Source: Motiliproteus sp965230185 (lineage in GTDB: Bacteria; Pseudomonadota; Gammaproteobacteria; Pseudomonadales; Balneatricaceae). From it: 64,000 bases of DNA. Position 1 is the first letter of the stretch, and the number at the start of each line of letters is the position of its first letter. The stretch spans positions 992,001 to 1,056,000 of the forward strand of contig OZ245995.1 in assembly GCA_965230185.1 (NCBI GenBank). Reading direction: 5' to 3'. Below are positions 1 through 9,269 of this stretch, in pieces. A program made the translations under genes and the position numbers. A model generated the notes under the pieces. It searched no databases. It was given only the letters and a program-made list of their open reading frames with translations, and had not been told where the DNA came from.

Positions 1-734
1 CACCAGAGACAGTCCGTATGATCCTTCAGCAGGTCCTGGCGAATTTCAATCGCGCAGTTCGGGTAGCCGTGCAGGTGGCCGTGACGATCGATGGTGTAGG
101 CGATCTCCCGGGCGGAGTAGGGCTCGTTATCGCCGATCAGCAGATGATCATGCTGACGCAGATGCTCCATCAGCGGCATCGCGATCCGGGGGTCGGCGTT
201 CCACAGCATACCAGCATGCCAGGGGCGTGGTTTCCTGCAGCCTTTCATGGCCGGAGTAAAAGTGTGGATAGAAAACAGCAGCGGAGCCGGGGAAAAGTCC
301 AGCAGCGCCTGCAGCTGTTGTTCGATCTCCCGATGATAGGGATCCATCAGCTCGGTCTGTCGTTGCTGCTTCTGCGCCGGACTGAGGTTCTGGTTGCCGG
401 GAATCCGGTAATTATCGCTGACTTCCGGGATCATCGAGGGATCATTGTCGCCGGGATCCCGGTTGACATCGATCAGCAGCCGGGAATAGTTCGCCAGTAC
501 CGCACGACAATTCAGGCGTCGGGTGATCAGTTCCGCCACATCGGCAGATCCGATATCCCAGGCCACATGATCCGCCAGAACTTCATCGCTGAGTCCCAGC
601 TTATTCAGGTGTTCGGGAATGTGGTTGGAGGCGTGATCACAGACCACCAGCAGCGGAGTTGTACCATCCTCGTTCAGCACCCGAAAGGGAGGGGGGTCGC
701 TGGCGGTCAGTAGTCTGCTGGTGTGCTGGTTCAT
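1..734 (-). CDS. N-formylglutamate amidohydrolase-like protein, partial
   Basis: The gene starts at an ATG at 734 and runs off the left edge with no stop, so only about the first 244 residues are present. The translation carries the family motifs in order: CDHASNHIP near residue 38, DHVAWDIGSAD near 60, and SRLLIDVNRDPGDND near 90, followed by SIHTFTP and an IEIRQDLL stretch. These match the N-formylglutamate amidohydrolase (HutG-like) fold, a zinc hydrolase that in histidine degradation releases glutamate and formate. No other hut gene is visible, and many members of this broad family have no tested substrate, so the specific reaction is not established. It is divergent from the chemoreceptor to its right. 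Confidence 0.85.
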   Translation of the reverse strand, partial: MNQHTSRLLTASDPPPFRVLNEDGTTPLLVVCDHASNHIPEHLNKLGLSDEVLADHVAWDIGSADVAELITRRLNCRAVLANYSRLLIDVNRDPGDNDPSMIPEVSDNYRIPGNQNLSPAQKQQRQTELMDPYHREIEQQLQALLDFSPAPLLFSIHTFTPAMKGCRKPRPWHAGMLWNADPRIAMPLMEHLRQHDHLLIGDNEPYSAREIAYTIDRHGHLHGYPNCAIEIRQDLLKDHTDCLW

Positions 735-1027
735 AGAATTCGCGAATCTGGTTACCGATACAGATAGGTCTGTTTATCTCCTCAGCTTAGGGGAGCGGCC
801 CGGCGCTGAAAAGTCCCCACGGGGATTTTTTGCAGTCGGAGCGTTTCGCCGATCATGGTTACTGTTCCGGTAATCGGCGATTTTCCTGATCCAGGTCGGT
901 ATCGGTGATCAAAATATCGTCAAAAAAAATTTACGACTAAGGTATTATGTGCCGCTTTATGCAACGGATGCTGCGGCCAGACGGGCTGGAGGATCTTACT
1001 TATCGAATTGTTGCGGGAAACCAGAGA

Positions 1028-2962
1028 ATGAGCAGTTTTCTTAAACGGTTTAACAGTCGCTTGCTGAGACCGGTGCTGATCGCAGTACTGGTGATTGTCG
1101 CCGTGCAGGTGGTTACCGCCCTGCAGGTGACCCGAAGCAGTGTCGGGGTACTGGTGGAGCGGGTTGTTTCCACTCTTGAACAGGGTGGTCGTGAGCTCGC
1201 TGACGGCCTCGATAGCAGTGGTGGTCAGGTCAGTGGCACCATTGACCGGCTGTCCCGGGAAGCGGAAGCGGCGCTGACGACCACCCTGCAGAAACAGTTG
1301 TCGGCGGAGCAGCAGAATGTCAGTCAGTTGCTGGTCAGTTCGGTGCACCAGAGTGCCCATGCGATGGCGGATATGATGGCGCTGGCCTCTCCGGAGGCGA
1401 TCTGGGATGGTGACACACCGGCCCTGACACGGCTGGTGCGGGATCTGCACCGGAATTCACAGGTGGTTTTTGCCGCCTATTTTGATGTCGACGGCAAGCC
1501 CCTGACCCGCTATCTGAACCGTGCCGATGAGAAAGTAAAAACGTTGATTAAAGCAGGCACAGGCAAGGGCTCGCTGGCTAAGGTACGGGATGCCGCTGGC
1601 CGGGATTCGGAGGTCTATGTTTACGAGACGGATATCAATCCGAAAGGTGCGGTGATCGGTCGTTTCATACTGGGAGTTTCCAATAAGGATGCGCTGGAAG
1701 CGTCTGCGGCGCTGGATCAGCGTTTCACCAGACTGATCGGTGCTGCCGGCTCGGAAGTCCAGCTGGCAATCAGCCATGAGGCGGATCAGGCGCGCTCGGT
1801 TCTGCGTCAGTCGCTGGTGGATACTGCTGAACTCAACCGGCGTATCGAGCAGAAAAGTCGTGATGCCATTGAGGATGCCTCTTCCGAACTGCTGACCAGT
1901 CTCACGGTTGCGCTGGTCGTGCTGGGAATTCTGCTGGTACTGCTGCTGGTTATTCTGACGGCCGCCCGTATCCTCAGCAAGCTGGTCGAGCTGACGTCGG
2001 AACTGCAGGATCTGGCGGCCGGAGAGGGGGATCTGACCCGGCAGATCGATATCCGCAGCCGCGATGAGATCGGCGACATGGCAATGGCCATCAATCGCTT
2101 TATCAGCAAGACCCGGGATATTGTTCGCCAGGCCAATCGGGCGGCAGATGAAACAAGCGAGCACATCGGCTCTATGGCCGATGCCACCGAGGAGGCACAG
2201 GCGGCAGTCCGGCGCCAGCACCAGCAGACCGATCAGGTTTCCGCAGCAATGAATGAGATGGTGGGGTCGGTCCATCAGGTGGCCGAGCGTATTCAACAGG
2301 CACTGAGCAGCGTCGACCAGATTCGTCAGGCCAGTGGCGATGCCAGTGACATCTCTTCCGAGGTCAGGCAATCCATTGAATCGCTGGTGGCTGAGGTGCG
2401 CCGCGCCTCAGAGGTGGTGAACCATGTTGCCAGCCACAGTGAGCAGATCGAGATGGTGCTGGATGTTATTAAGGGCATAGCCGAACAGACAAACCTGCTG
2501 GCGCTGAATGCGGCGATCGAAGCGGCGCGGGCCGGTGAATCCGGTCGTGGTTTTGCCGTGGTTGCCGACGAGGTACGGGCTCTGGCCAGTAAAACTCAGC
2601 TCTCCACCGAAGATATCCAGCGTCAGATCGATGAATTACAGCAACAGGCCCGGGGGGCGGTTGCGGTGATTCAGAGCGCCTCCGGCCACGCCGAAACCGG
2701 TATCGAAGCCATCCTGAGATCCGATGAGCAGATGCAGAGCGTCACCCTGTCGGTCGGTCGCCTTTATGATTTTACCAATGATATTGCGGCGATGGCGGAG
2801 CAGCAGTCCCAGGTCTCCAGCGACGTCAACAGCAGTGTTGAGCAGATCAGCCGTGATGCTGAACTGACGGCGCAGTCGGTAAATCGCAACAGTGAAACCA
2901 GTCAGGCGCTGGGGGGGACGGCGGAGTCCCTGAAAACCACGCTGGCGCAGTTCAGAGTCTGA
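1028..2962 (+). CDS. Methyl-accepting chemotaxis protein
   Basis: A transmembrane chemoreceptor of 644 residues from the ATG at 1028. That start was preferred over an in-frame ATG at 947, which would add 27 non-hydrophobic residues ahead of the first membrane segment. Order of parts: basic N-terminus, membrane segment about 14-32, periplasmic sensor about 33-288, second membrane segment about 290-314, HAMP about 312-364 (GEGDLTRQIDIRSRDEIGDM), then the long cytoplasmic coiled coil. The conserved signalling tip lies at about 485-520 (EQTNLLALNAAIEAARAGE, GRGFAVVADEVRALA), the CheA/CheW contact region. The ligand is unknown; the sensor contains a Cache-like portion (AAYFDVDGKPLTRYL). No other che gene is adjacent. 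Confidence 0.93.
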   Translation: MSSFLKRFNSRLLRPVLIAVLVIVAVQVVTALQVTRSSVGVLVERVVSTLEQGGRELADGLDSSGGQVSGTIDRLSREAEAALTTTLQKQLSAEQQNVSQLLVSSVHQSAHAMADMMALASPEAIWDGDTPALTRLVRDLHRNSQVVFAAYFDVDGKPLTRYLNRADEKVKTLIKAGTGKGSLAKVRDAAGRDSEVYVYETDINPKGAVIGRFILGVSNKDALEASAALDQRFTRLIGAAGSEVQLAISHEADQARSVLRQSLVDTAELNRRIEQKSRDAIEDASSELLTSLTVALVVLGILLVLLLVILTAARILSKLVELTSELQDLAAGEGDLTRQIDIRSRDEIGDMAMAINRFISKTRDIVRQANRAADETSEHIGSMADATEEAQAAVRRQHQQTDQVSAAMNEMVGSVHQVAERIQQALSSVDQIRQASGDASDISSEVRQSIESLVAEVRRASEVVNHVASHSEQIEMVLDVIKGIAEQTNLLALNAAIEAARAGESGRGFAVVADEVRALASKTQLSTEDIQRQIDELQQQARGAVAVIQSASGHAETGIEAILRSDEQMQSVTLSVGRLYDFTNDIAAMAEQQSQVSSDVNSSVEQISRDAELTAQSVNRNSETSQALGGTAESLKTTLAQFRV

Positions 2963-2980
2963 ACCCCGAAGTCTGACTAC

Positions 2981-3012
2981 AAAAAAAGGCCCTGCACTGC
3001 AGGGCCTTTTCT
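2981..3012. terminator. Bidirectional rho-independent terminator between the chemoreceptor gene and purD
   Basis: A near-palindrome with arms AAAAGGCCCTGCA and TGCAGGGCCTTTT lies between the convergent 3' ends of the chemoreceptor gene and purD. A-runs and T-runs on both sides allow use in either direction. Confidence 0.85.
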
Positions 3013-3033
3013 GTTACGGGTACGGGCCCGAAA

Positions 3034-4314
3034 TCACTGCTCCCGGGCGATGGCCCGGTAGGCGATATCCTTGCGACAGAACATGCCGTTCCAGCTGACC
3101 TGCTCGGCCAGTTTATAGGCCTGTTGCTGGGCGTCAGTGACCGAGTCTCCCAGCGCGGTTGCGCAGAGCACCCGACCACCGCTGGTGACCACCTGGCCGT
3201 CATCGCTGGCGGTGCCGGCGTGGAATATCTTGCTGCCTGCCGCTTCGGCTTCAGGCAGACTGATCACATCCCCCTTACCATAGCTGCCGGGATAACCGCC
3301 GGCGGCCAGTACCACTCCTACCGCAGGACGACTGTCCCACTCAGCTTCAGCCTGGTCCAGTTGCCCCGCAAGAGCGGCTTCGCAGAGTACCACCAGACTG
3401 CTTTTCAGGCGCATCATGATCGGTTGGGTTTCCGGATCACCAAAGCGGCAGTTATATTCAATGACCTTCGGTGTACCATCCGCCGCGATCATCAGACCGG
3501 CATAGAGGAACCCGGTGTATTCATTGCCTTCGGCGGCCATGCCGTTTACCGTCGGCAGAATTACCTCATTCATAATTCGCTGATGAATCTCGGGGGTAAC
3601 CACCGGTGCCGGTGAGTAGGCGCCCATACCGCCGGTATTGGGGCCGGTGTCGCCGTCGCCGACGCGCTTATGGTCCTGGCTGGTAGCCATCGGCAGTACA
3701 TTTTTACCGTCCACCATAACAATAAAGCTGGCTTCTTCGCCGTCGAGGAATTCCTCGATAACGACCCGGCAGCCGGCTTCACCGAAAGCATTGCCTGAGA
3801 GCATATCGCGGACTGCCGCCTCCGCCTCCGCCAGGGTCATCGCTACGATAACGCCTTTACCGGCGGCCAGACCATCGGCCTTAACGACGATCGGTGCGCC
3901 TTTCTCCTTAAGGTAGGCCAGTGCCGGTTCAACCTCGGTGAAGTTCTGATACTCCGCGGTTGGAATATTGTGACGGGCGAGAAAATCCTTGGTGAAGGCC
4001 TTGGAGCCCTCCAACTGGGCGGCACCTTCGCTGGGGCCGAAAATAGCCAGTCCCTGAGACTGGAAGTGATTAACCACTCCCGCCACCAGCGGCGCTTCCG
4101 GACCGACAATGGTCAGATCGACGCTGTTGTCCCGGGCAAACCCGGCCAGCGCTTCCAGATCCATCACGTCGATGGCCACGTTTTCCAGCTTCGGCTCCAT
4201 CGCGGTGCCGGCATTGCCGGGCGCTACGAAGACCTGAGTAACACGGGCGTCACGGGCGGCCTGCCAGGCCAGAGCATGTTCGCGACCGCCGCTGCCAATA
4301 ACCAGTACTTTCAT
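3034..4314 (-). CDS. purD: Phosphoribosylamine--glycine ligase
   Basis: ATP-grasp enzyme joining phosphoribosylamine and glycine to make GAR, the second step of purine synthesis. It has 426 residues, the usual length. The N-terminus MKVLVIGSGGREHALAW is the family signature, followed by FVAPGNAGT and the ATP-grasp stretch VVKADGLAAGKGVIVA at about 145-160. The C-terminal half contains EEFLDGEEASF, GDGDTGPNTGGMGAYSPAP and the metal-site stretch EYNCRFGDPETQ. It lies 21 bases after purH on the same strand, the common purHD arrangement. A terminator follows it at 2981-3012. Confidence 0.98.
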   Translation of the reverse strand: MKVLVIGSGGREHALAWQAARDARVTQVFVAPGNAGTAMEPKLENVAIDVMDLEALAGFARDNSVDLTIVGPEAPLVAGVVNHFQSQGLAIFGPSEGAAQLEGSKAFTKDFLARHNIPTAEYQNFTEVEPALAYLKEKGAPIVVKADGLAAGKGVIVAMTLAEAEAAVRDMLSGNAFGEAGCRVVIEEFLDGEEASFIVMVDGKNVLPMATSQDHKRVGDGDTGPNTGGMGAYSPAPVVTPEIHQRIMNEVILPTVNGMAAEGNEYTGFLYAGLMIAADGTPKVIEYNCRFGDPETQPIMMRLKSSLVVLCEAALAGQLDQAEAEWDSRPAVGVVLAAGGYPGSYGKGDVISLPEAEAAGSKIFHAGTASDDGQVVTSGGRVLCATALGDSVTDAQQQAYKLAEQVSWNGMFCRKDIAYRAIAREQ

Positions 4315-4335
4315 TGCTGTGCTGTCCCTCTGCGC

Positions 4336-5925
4336 TCAGTGACGGAAATGACGCATGCCGGTGAAGACCATGGCAATGCCGGCTTCATTAGCTGCCTGGA
4401 TCACTTCATCATCACGCATGGAACCACCGGGCTGAATTACCGCGGTGATACCGGCGGCCGCAGCGGCGTCGATGCCGTCACGGAAGGGGAAGAAGGCGTC
4501 TGAGGCCATCACAGCACCGGGAACTTCCAGACCTTCGTCGGCGGCCTTGATACCGGCGATTTTCGCGCTGTAGACACGGCTCATCTGGCCGGCGCCGATG
4601 CCGATGGACTGGCCGTTTTTGGCGTAAACGATGGCGTTGGACTTAACGTACTTGGCCACCTGCCAGGCAAACAGCAGGTCACGCAGTTCCTGTTCCGAAG
4701 GTTCACGCTCGGTGACCATCTTCAGCTCGCCGACGTCGACCATGCCGAGATCGTTGTCCTGCACCAGCAGGCCGCCATTAACCCGCTTGAAGTCAAAGTT
4801 GGGAGTACGGTCCGCATCCCACTGACCGCATTCCAGCAAGCGGACATTGGGCTTCTGCGCCACGACTTCAGAGGCTTCATCAGAAACTGAGGGGGCGATA
4901 ATCACTTCGACAAACTGACGGTCGATAATGGTTTTCGCGGTAGTCGCATCCAGCTCGCGGTTAAAGGCGATAATGCCGCCGAAAGCGGATGTGGGATCGG
5001 TCTGGAAGGCCAGGTTGTAGGCGGAAAGAATATCTTCGCCGATGGCGACACCACAGGGGTTGGCGTGCTTGACGATCACACAGGCCGGCTCGCGGAATGG
5101 CTTGACGCATTCCAGCGCGGCATCGGTGTCGGCGACATTGTTAAAGGAGAGCTCTTTACCCTGCAGCTGGGTGGCGGTGGATACACCGGGCTCAGAAGGG
5201 TTGGCCTCCACATAGAAAGCGGCCCGCTGGTGCGGGTTCTCGCCGTAACGCATCTCCTGAGCCTTGACGAACTGAGTGTTGAAGGTGCGTGGGAAGTCGG
5301 CAACTTCACCCTCTTCCTGCTCCACCCGGGCGCCCAGATAGTTGGCAATAGCACCGTCGTAGCCGGCCGTGTGTTCAAAGGCTTTAACCGCCAGATCGAA
5401 GCGGGTCTGCTGGCTCAGCGCGCCGTTGCTGCCGCTCATCTCTTCCAGTACACCGGTGTAATCATCGGCATTGACCACGATGGCGACAAAGGCGTTGTTT
5501 TTGGCGGCAGAACGAACCATGGTCGGTCCGCCGATATCGATATTTTCGATCGCCGTGGGCAGATCGCAGTCAGGGCGGGCAACGGTGGCTTCGAAGGGGT
5601 AAAGATTAACCACAACCATATCGATCGGTCGGATATCGTGGGCTTCCATCACTTCGTCGTCGGTACCGCGCCGACCCAGGATGCCGCCGTGAACTTTCGG
5701 GTGCAGAGTCTTGACCCGACCGTCCATCATTTCCGGGAAACCGGTGTAGTCAGAGACTTCTACGGCCTCGATGCCGCTGTCTTTCAGCAGTTTGAAGGTG
5801 CCGCCGGTGGACAGGATTTCAACACCCTGTGTGCTCAGTGCCCGGGCGAAATCTACGATACCGGTTTTATCTGATACGCTGATCAGCGCGCGCCGGATGG
5901 TGATGGGGTTGTTTGTGTCAGCCAT
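4336..5925 (-). CDS. purH: Bifunctional AICAR transformylase / IMP cyclohydrolase
   Basis: Catalyses the last two steps of IMP synthesis: formylation of AICAR from 10-formyl-THF, then ring closure. It has 529 residues. The N-terminal MGS-like cyclohydrolase domain is at about 1-190 (RRALISVSDKTGIVDFARAL, STGGTFKLL, DGRVKTLHPKVHGGIL) and the transformylase domain at about 195-529 (RYGENPHQRAAFY, GKELSFNN, KHANPCGVA, SDAFFPFRDG). The KHANPCG motif holds the catalytic lysine-histidine pair. The gene sits between fis and purD in a minus-strand run shared with Pseudomonas relatives. Confidence 0.98.
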   Translation of the reverse strand: MADTNNPITIRRALISVSDKTGIVDFARALSTQGVEILSTGGTFKLLKDSGIEAVEVSDYTGFPEMMDGRVKTLHPKVHGGILGRRGTDDEVMEAHDIRPIDMVVVNLYPFEATVARPDCDLPTAIENIDIGGPTMVRSAAKNNAFVAIVVNADDYTGVLEEMSGSNGALSQQTRFDLAVKAFEHTAGYDGAIANYLGARVEQEEGEVADFPRTFNTQFVKAQEMRYGENPHQRAAFYVEANPSEPGVSTATQLQGKELSFNNVADTDAALECVKPFREPACVIVKHANPCGVAIGEDILSAYNLAFQTDPTSAFGGIIAFNRELDATTAKTIIDRQFVEVIIAPSVSDEASEVVAQKPNVRLLECGQWDADRTPNFDFKRVNGGLLVQDNDLGMVDVGELKMVTEREPSEQELRDLLFAWQVAKYVKSNAIVYAKNGQSIGIGAGQMSRVYSAKIAGIKAADEGLEVPGAVMASDAFFPFRDGIDAAAAAGITAVIQPGGSMRDDEVIQAANEAGIAMVFTGMRHFRH

Positions 5926-5990
5926 GATTCTCTGTGTTGAGTAGTGGTTGAAAAGGGAAATCCGTGCCCGGTCGCCGACCGGCGTGTCCG

Positions 5991-6323
5991 TTACAGCAGT
6001 CCGTACTGCTTGAGCTTCTTGCGCAGGGTGCCGCGGTTAAGCCCGAGAACTTCAGAAGCGCGGGTCTGGTTGTCGCGAGTGTAGGCCATTACTGCCTGCA
6101 GCAGTGGTGCTTCGATCTCGTTGAGGACCATTTCATAGACATTGCTGGCGGGCTGGCCGTCCAGTTGCCGGAAATAGTTGCTCATCGCCTGTTCGACGCT
6201 GTGAGAGAGACGCTGGGGCTGGGGTGTCGCTTCATTTGCCGCCGCTTCGCTCAGATGGAGGCCGTTGTCGCGGGCCTGTTCCGGAATAATTTCACTCACG
6301 TTGTTAAGATTACCTGGTGCCAT
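5991..6323 (-). CDS. fis: DNA-binding protein Fis
   Basis: Nucleoid-associated protein that bends DNA and activates stable-RNA promoters in fast growth. It has 110 residues, slightly longer than the 98 of E. coli. The C-terminal helix-turn-helix is almost canonical: NQTRASEVLGLNRGTLRKKL then KQYGLL at the end. The central dimerisation region YFRQLDG...NVYEMVLNEIEAPLL is also typical. It begins five bases after the dusB stop, so translation is very likely coupled to dusB, as in most gammaproteobacteria. The N-terminal 30 residues are poorly conserved, as usual in this family. Confidence 0.97.
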   Translation of the reverse strand: MAPGNLNNVSEIIPEQARDNGLHLSEAAANEATPQPQRLSHSVEQAMSNYFRQLDGQPASNVYEMVLNEIEAPLLQAVMAYTRDNQTRASEVLGLNRGTLRKKLKQYGLL

Positions 6324-6328
6324 GGTTG

Positions 6329-7339
6329 TTATGCCGCCTTAGAGTCGTGCTTCAGGCCGGTAAAAAAGTGTCTGATGGCCTTCAGCTGTTCTTCCTTTGT
6401 GTCCAGACTGTTAAACAGCTTTCGAAAGTCCCGGTGTTCTGCAGTGCTTTCTGCATTCTGGCAATGGTCTGCGTTCAGATACCAGCCGACATGTTTACGG
6501 GCTATACGGACGCCAAGATAGTCTCCGTAAAAGCTGTATAGTGCCGTCAGGTGCTCCAGCAAGTACTGCTCAATCTCTGCTGCTGCCGGTGGTGGCAGTT
6601 GCTCCCCGGTATTCAGGTAGTGTTCGATCTCCCGGAAGATCCAGGGACGTCCCTGGGCTGCCCGGCCGATCATAACGGCGTCAGCGCCGGTATACTCCAG
6701 CACGAAGCTCGCTTTCCGGGGTGAGCTGATATCGCCATTGGCAAATACCGGGATCTTCACCGCCTGTTTTATCTGCGCGATCGTGTCGTACTCGGCCTCG
6801 CCCCGATAACCGCAGGCGCGGGTTCTTCCATGAACGGCCAGGGCCCGGATTCCCGCCTGCTCTGCGATATGTGCGATCGTCAGACCGTTGCGGTGCTCAG
6901 GATCCCAGCCGGTACGAATCTTCAGTGTTACGGGTACATCAACACAGCCTGTTACCCTGTTCAGTATCCTCTCAACCAGGGCTTCGTCACGAAGTAACGC
7001 CGACCCTGCCGCCTTACTGCAGACCTTTTTGGCGGGACATCCCATATTGATGTCGATGATCTGTGCCCCCATCCCGACATTGAGCATGGCCGCTTCGGCC
7101 AGCATTTCAGGATCGCCGCCGGCGATCTGAACAATGCGGGGGGAGGGTTCTCCCTCATGATTGAGTCTGAACTGAGACTTTCTGCTGTTCCAGAGTCGCT
7201 TATCCGCGGTCACCATTTCCGATACTGCCAGCCCGGCTCCCTGTCGTCGGCAAAGCTGACGGAAGGGTTGATCCGTCACTCCCGCCATCGGTGCCAGGAT
7301 CACCCGGCTGTTTATGCGATAGGGGCCGATGTTGTACAC
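6329..7339 (-). CDS. dusB: tRNA-dihydrouridine synthase B
   Basis: FMN-dependent enzyme that reduces specific uridines in the tRNA D-loop to dihydrouridine. It has 336 residues in a TIM-barrel fold. The motif INMGCPAKKV at about 98-106 carries the catalytic cysteine (Cys101). APMAGVTDQPFR near the start and the FMN-phosphate stretch GADAVMIGRAAQGRPW are typical of DusB. It is followed after five bases by fis, the conserved dusB-fis operon whose promoter region should lie in the 164 bases upstream (7340-7503). No start ambiguity: MYNIGPYRI aligns with the family. Confidence 0.96.
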   Translation of the reverse strand: MYNIGPYRINSRVILAPMAGVTDQPFRQLCRRQGAGLAVSEMVTADKRLWNSRKSQFRLNHEGEPSPRIVQIAGGDPEMLAEAAMLNVGMGAQIIDINMGCPAKKVCSKAAGSALLRDEALVERILNRVTGCVDVPVTLKIRTGWDPEHRNGLTIAHIAEQAGIRALAVHGRTRACGYRGEAEYDTIAQIKQAVKIPVFANGDISSPRKASFVLEYTGADAVMIGRAAQGRPWIFREIEHYLNTGEQLPPPAAAEIEQYLLEHLTALYSFYGDYLGVRIARKHVGWYLNADHCQNAESTAEHRDFRKLFNSLDTKEEQLKAIRHFFTGLKHDSKAA

Positions 7340-7503
7340 GCGAGAGCTCGATCAGTCAGAATGGATGGAAGGTGCTGCCCGGAGGCGACCTGTACAGTGA
7401 ACGAACAATGATACCTGCTGAAGGGGATGCGGGAAAGCAAAAATCGCCCTGCAGAGAGCCTTTGGGCGGTGCGGGTTGGTGCTGTTAAACCCTGGTGAAT
7501 CCG

Positions 7504-8247
7504 TCAGTTAATGGCTGTTCGGGCAGGCAGAAAGTTCAGCCGGTAACTGGGCGCGCGGTTGTCCGGTTCGATAATGGCGAGATTCAGCTGGATCGGTTTG
7601 CCGCTGGGCATCAGTCTGTGGTCAATGAAATCACCGCCCAGATATTCAGCTGGCTGAAACGTGCGGGCGTTGCGGGGTTCACCGTTCAGACCGGAAAATA
7701 CCAGTTGCAGTGCCGGGAAGGCCTGCTCGAAAGGGGCCTGATTTTCGATCAGCAGATCGATGGACAGGGCGCCGAGGTATTTCGGATGATCTCTGACGAT
7801 AAGCTGATGACTGACAATACTGGGCAGGTCCTGACGTGGAGGCAGCTGACAGTCGAGTCGTTGACAGAGCTGATGATAAAGCGGTTGCAACTGGGGACGC
7901 TGTGCCAGCTGAGCACGCTCAAACCAGAGAATCTGCAGACCCAGGGTCAGGATCGCCAGCAGAGTCAGCAGGCTCCAGCCGAGGTATGCCAGAGTGCCGC
8001 TTTTCTGTTCGGTGGCGGGCAGCTGAAGGGGGACTTCAGGGATGTGGGCGGTCGACCCGGTGTCCCGTTCGGCGGGCGCCGCTGTGGTGGTGCTGCCAGC
8101 TGCCGCTGTCTCCAGGTGCTTATCGGCGGGGAACACCGTCAGACAGGCGCCGCATCTTACCAGGCCCTGAGCTTTGCTCAGTTGCTCAAGGGTCACCTGG
8201 AAGCGGGTCCCGCACTCAGGACACCGGGTTGCGTAGTGTTTGCTCAT
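7504..8247 (-). CDS. Zinc-ribbon and single-pass membrane protein (DUF3426-type)
   Basis: A 247-residue protein of unknown function. An N-terminal zinc ribbon of the MJ0042 type is visible (TRCPECGTRFQVT...GLVRCGACLTVF), then a low-complexity Ala/Thr linker at about 45-85, one membrane helix near 98-118 (GWSLLTLLAILTLGLQILWF), and a C-terminal domain with SIDLLIENQAPFEQAFP and an FIDHRLMPSGK stretch that matches DUF3426 proteins. The ribbon should face the cytoplasm and the DUF3426 part the periplasm. It lies 20 bases after prmA in the same orientation, as in Pseudomonas. The constant placement between prmA and dusB is known, the role is not. Confidence 0.88.
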   Translation of the reverse strand: MSKHYATRCPECGTRFQVTLEQLSKAQGLVRCGACLTVFPADKHLETAAAGSTTTAAPAERDTGSTAHIPEVPLQLPATEQKSGTLAYLGWSLLTLLAILTLGLQILWFERAQLAQRPQLQPLYHQLCQRLDCQLPPRQDLPSIVSHQLIVRDHPKYLGALSIDLLIENQAPFEQAFPALQLVFSGLNGEPRNARTFQPAEYLGGDFIDHRLMPSGKPIQLNLAIIEPDNRAPSYRLNFLPARTAIN

Positions 8248-8267
8248 ACATCCCTGAATAACAGTTA

Positions 8268-9161
8268 TCAGCGCTTAACGCCAGTCAGGCGGATCCATTC
8301 TTCACGCTGCACCGGGGAATTCAGCTCGAACCAGGGGGCATAAGCCTCCATCAGTGGCTCCGCCTGAGATTCCAGGACGCCGGACAAAGCGATGCGTCCG
8401 CCCTGGTTTACCAGTTCGGCCAGTGTCGGCGCCAGCTCGACCAGCGGGCCGGCGAGAATGTTAGCCACCAGTATATCGGCTTTTACCGCCGGCATCCGGT
8501 CCGGATAGCACAGCGAGATCAGTCCGGCAGAGATCCGGTTACGATCGGCATTGTCACGGGTTGCCTGCAGTGCCTGGGGATCAATATCGGTTGCCGTCAG
8601 CTGTTTTCCTCCCAGCAACAGGGCGGCGATACCGAGAATGCCGGAGCCGCAGCCGTAATCGATAATCTCTTTGCCTTCGCAGTCCTGTTGCTCCAGCCAT
8701 TCAAGGCAGAGAGCGGTGGTCGGGTGGGTGCCGGTGCCGAACGCCAGGCCCGGGTCCAGCATCAGGTTGGCGGCCGTGGGATCGGGCACTTCCTTCCAGC
8801 TGGGACAGACCCAGAGTCGCTGACCGAACTGCATAGGGTGGAAATTATCCATCCACTCCCGCTCCCAGTCCTTGTCTTCCAGAATTTCGGTTTTGCAGGC
8901 GGGCAGCGACTGTTCCGGGCAGATCTGCTGTTGCCCCTGTTGCAAGCCTGCCTTGATCGCAACCAGGTCCGCTTCAGCATCAAACAGCCCGGTAATCCGG
9001 GTCTTATCCCACAGCGGGGTGCTGCCGAGTTCCGGTTCAAACAGCGGCTGGTCGGCGCCATCCTCCAGGGTGACAGCGCAACTGCCCAGTGACAGCAGCA
9101 GCTCCTCCCAGGCTTCCGCCTGTTCGGGAGGGATATCCAGTTTCATCTGTAGCCAGGGCAT
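8268..9161 (-). CDS. prmA: Ribosomal protein L11 methyltransferase
   Basis: SAM-dependent enzyme that trimethylates several amino groups of ribosomal protein L11. It has 297 residues, the usual length. The N-terminal L11-recognition domain (MPWLQMKLDIPPEQAEAWEE) is followed by the Rossmann methyltransferase domain with LDPGLAFGTGTHPTT, motif I IDYGCGSGILGIAALLLG, and VANILAGPLVELAP. The start is supported by a GGGAAACC stretch just upstream. It sits downstream of accC, separated by a terminator-like hairpin at 9215-9250, and upstream of the zinc-ribbon gene. Confidence 0.97.
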   Translation of the reverse strand: MPWLQMKLDIPPEQAEAWEELLLSLGSCAVTLEDGADQPLFEPELGSTPLWDKTRITGLFDAEADLVAIKAGLQQGQQQICPEQSLPACKTEILEDKDWEREWMDNFHPMQFGQRLWVCPSWKEVPDPTAANLMLDPGLAFGTGTHPTTALCLEWLEQQDCEGKEIIDYGCGSGILGIAALLLGGKQLTATDIDPQALQATRDNADRNRISAGLISLCYPDRMPAVKADILVANILAGPLVELAPTLAELVNQGGRIALSGVLESQAEPLMEAYAPWFELNSPVQREEWIRLTGVKR

Positions 9162-9214
9162 GTGGTTTCCCGATAAGTTTGCCGGCCCGATCCGAAATCT
9201 CGGGCCTGAAAAAT

Positions 9215-9250
9215 AAAAAACCTCTTTATAGCAGTATAAAGAGGTTTTCG
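9215..9250 (-). terminator. Rho-independent terminator after accBC
   Basis: Arms AAAACCTCTTTATA and TATAAAGAGGTTTT flank a GCAG loop. On the minus strand the stem is followed by a T-run, so it should end the accB-accC transcript ahead of prmA. Confidence 0.85.
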
Positions 9251-9269
9251 ATGGGTCGGAGCGGTGGAC

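Noticed and set aside
18..713. A 231-codon plus-strand frame at the left edge
   Set aside because: The minus strand encodes the conserved amidohydrolase motifs across the same bases.
811..831. TCCC-CACG-GGGA followed by T6 upstream of the chemoreceptor gene
   Set aside because: Only a four-base stem, and it lies between divergent genes where a terminator is not expected. An attenuator is possible but unsupported.
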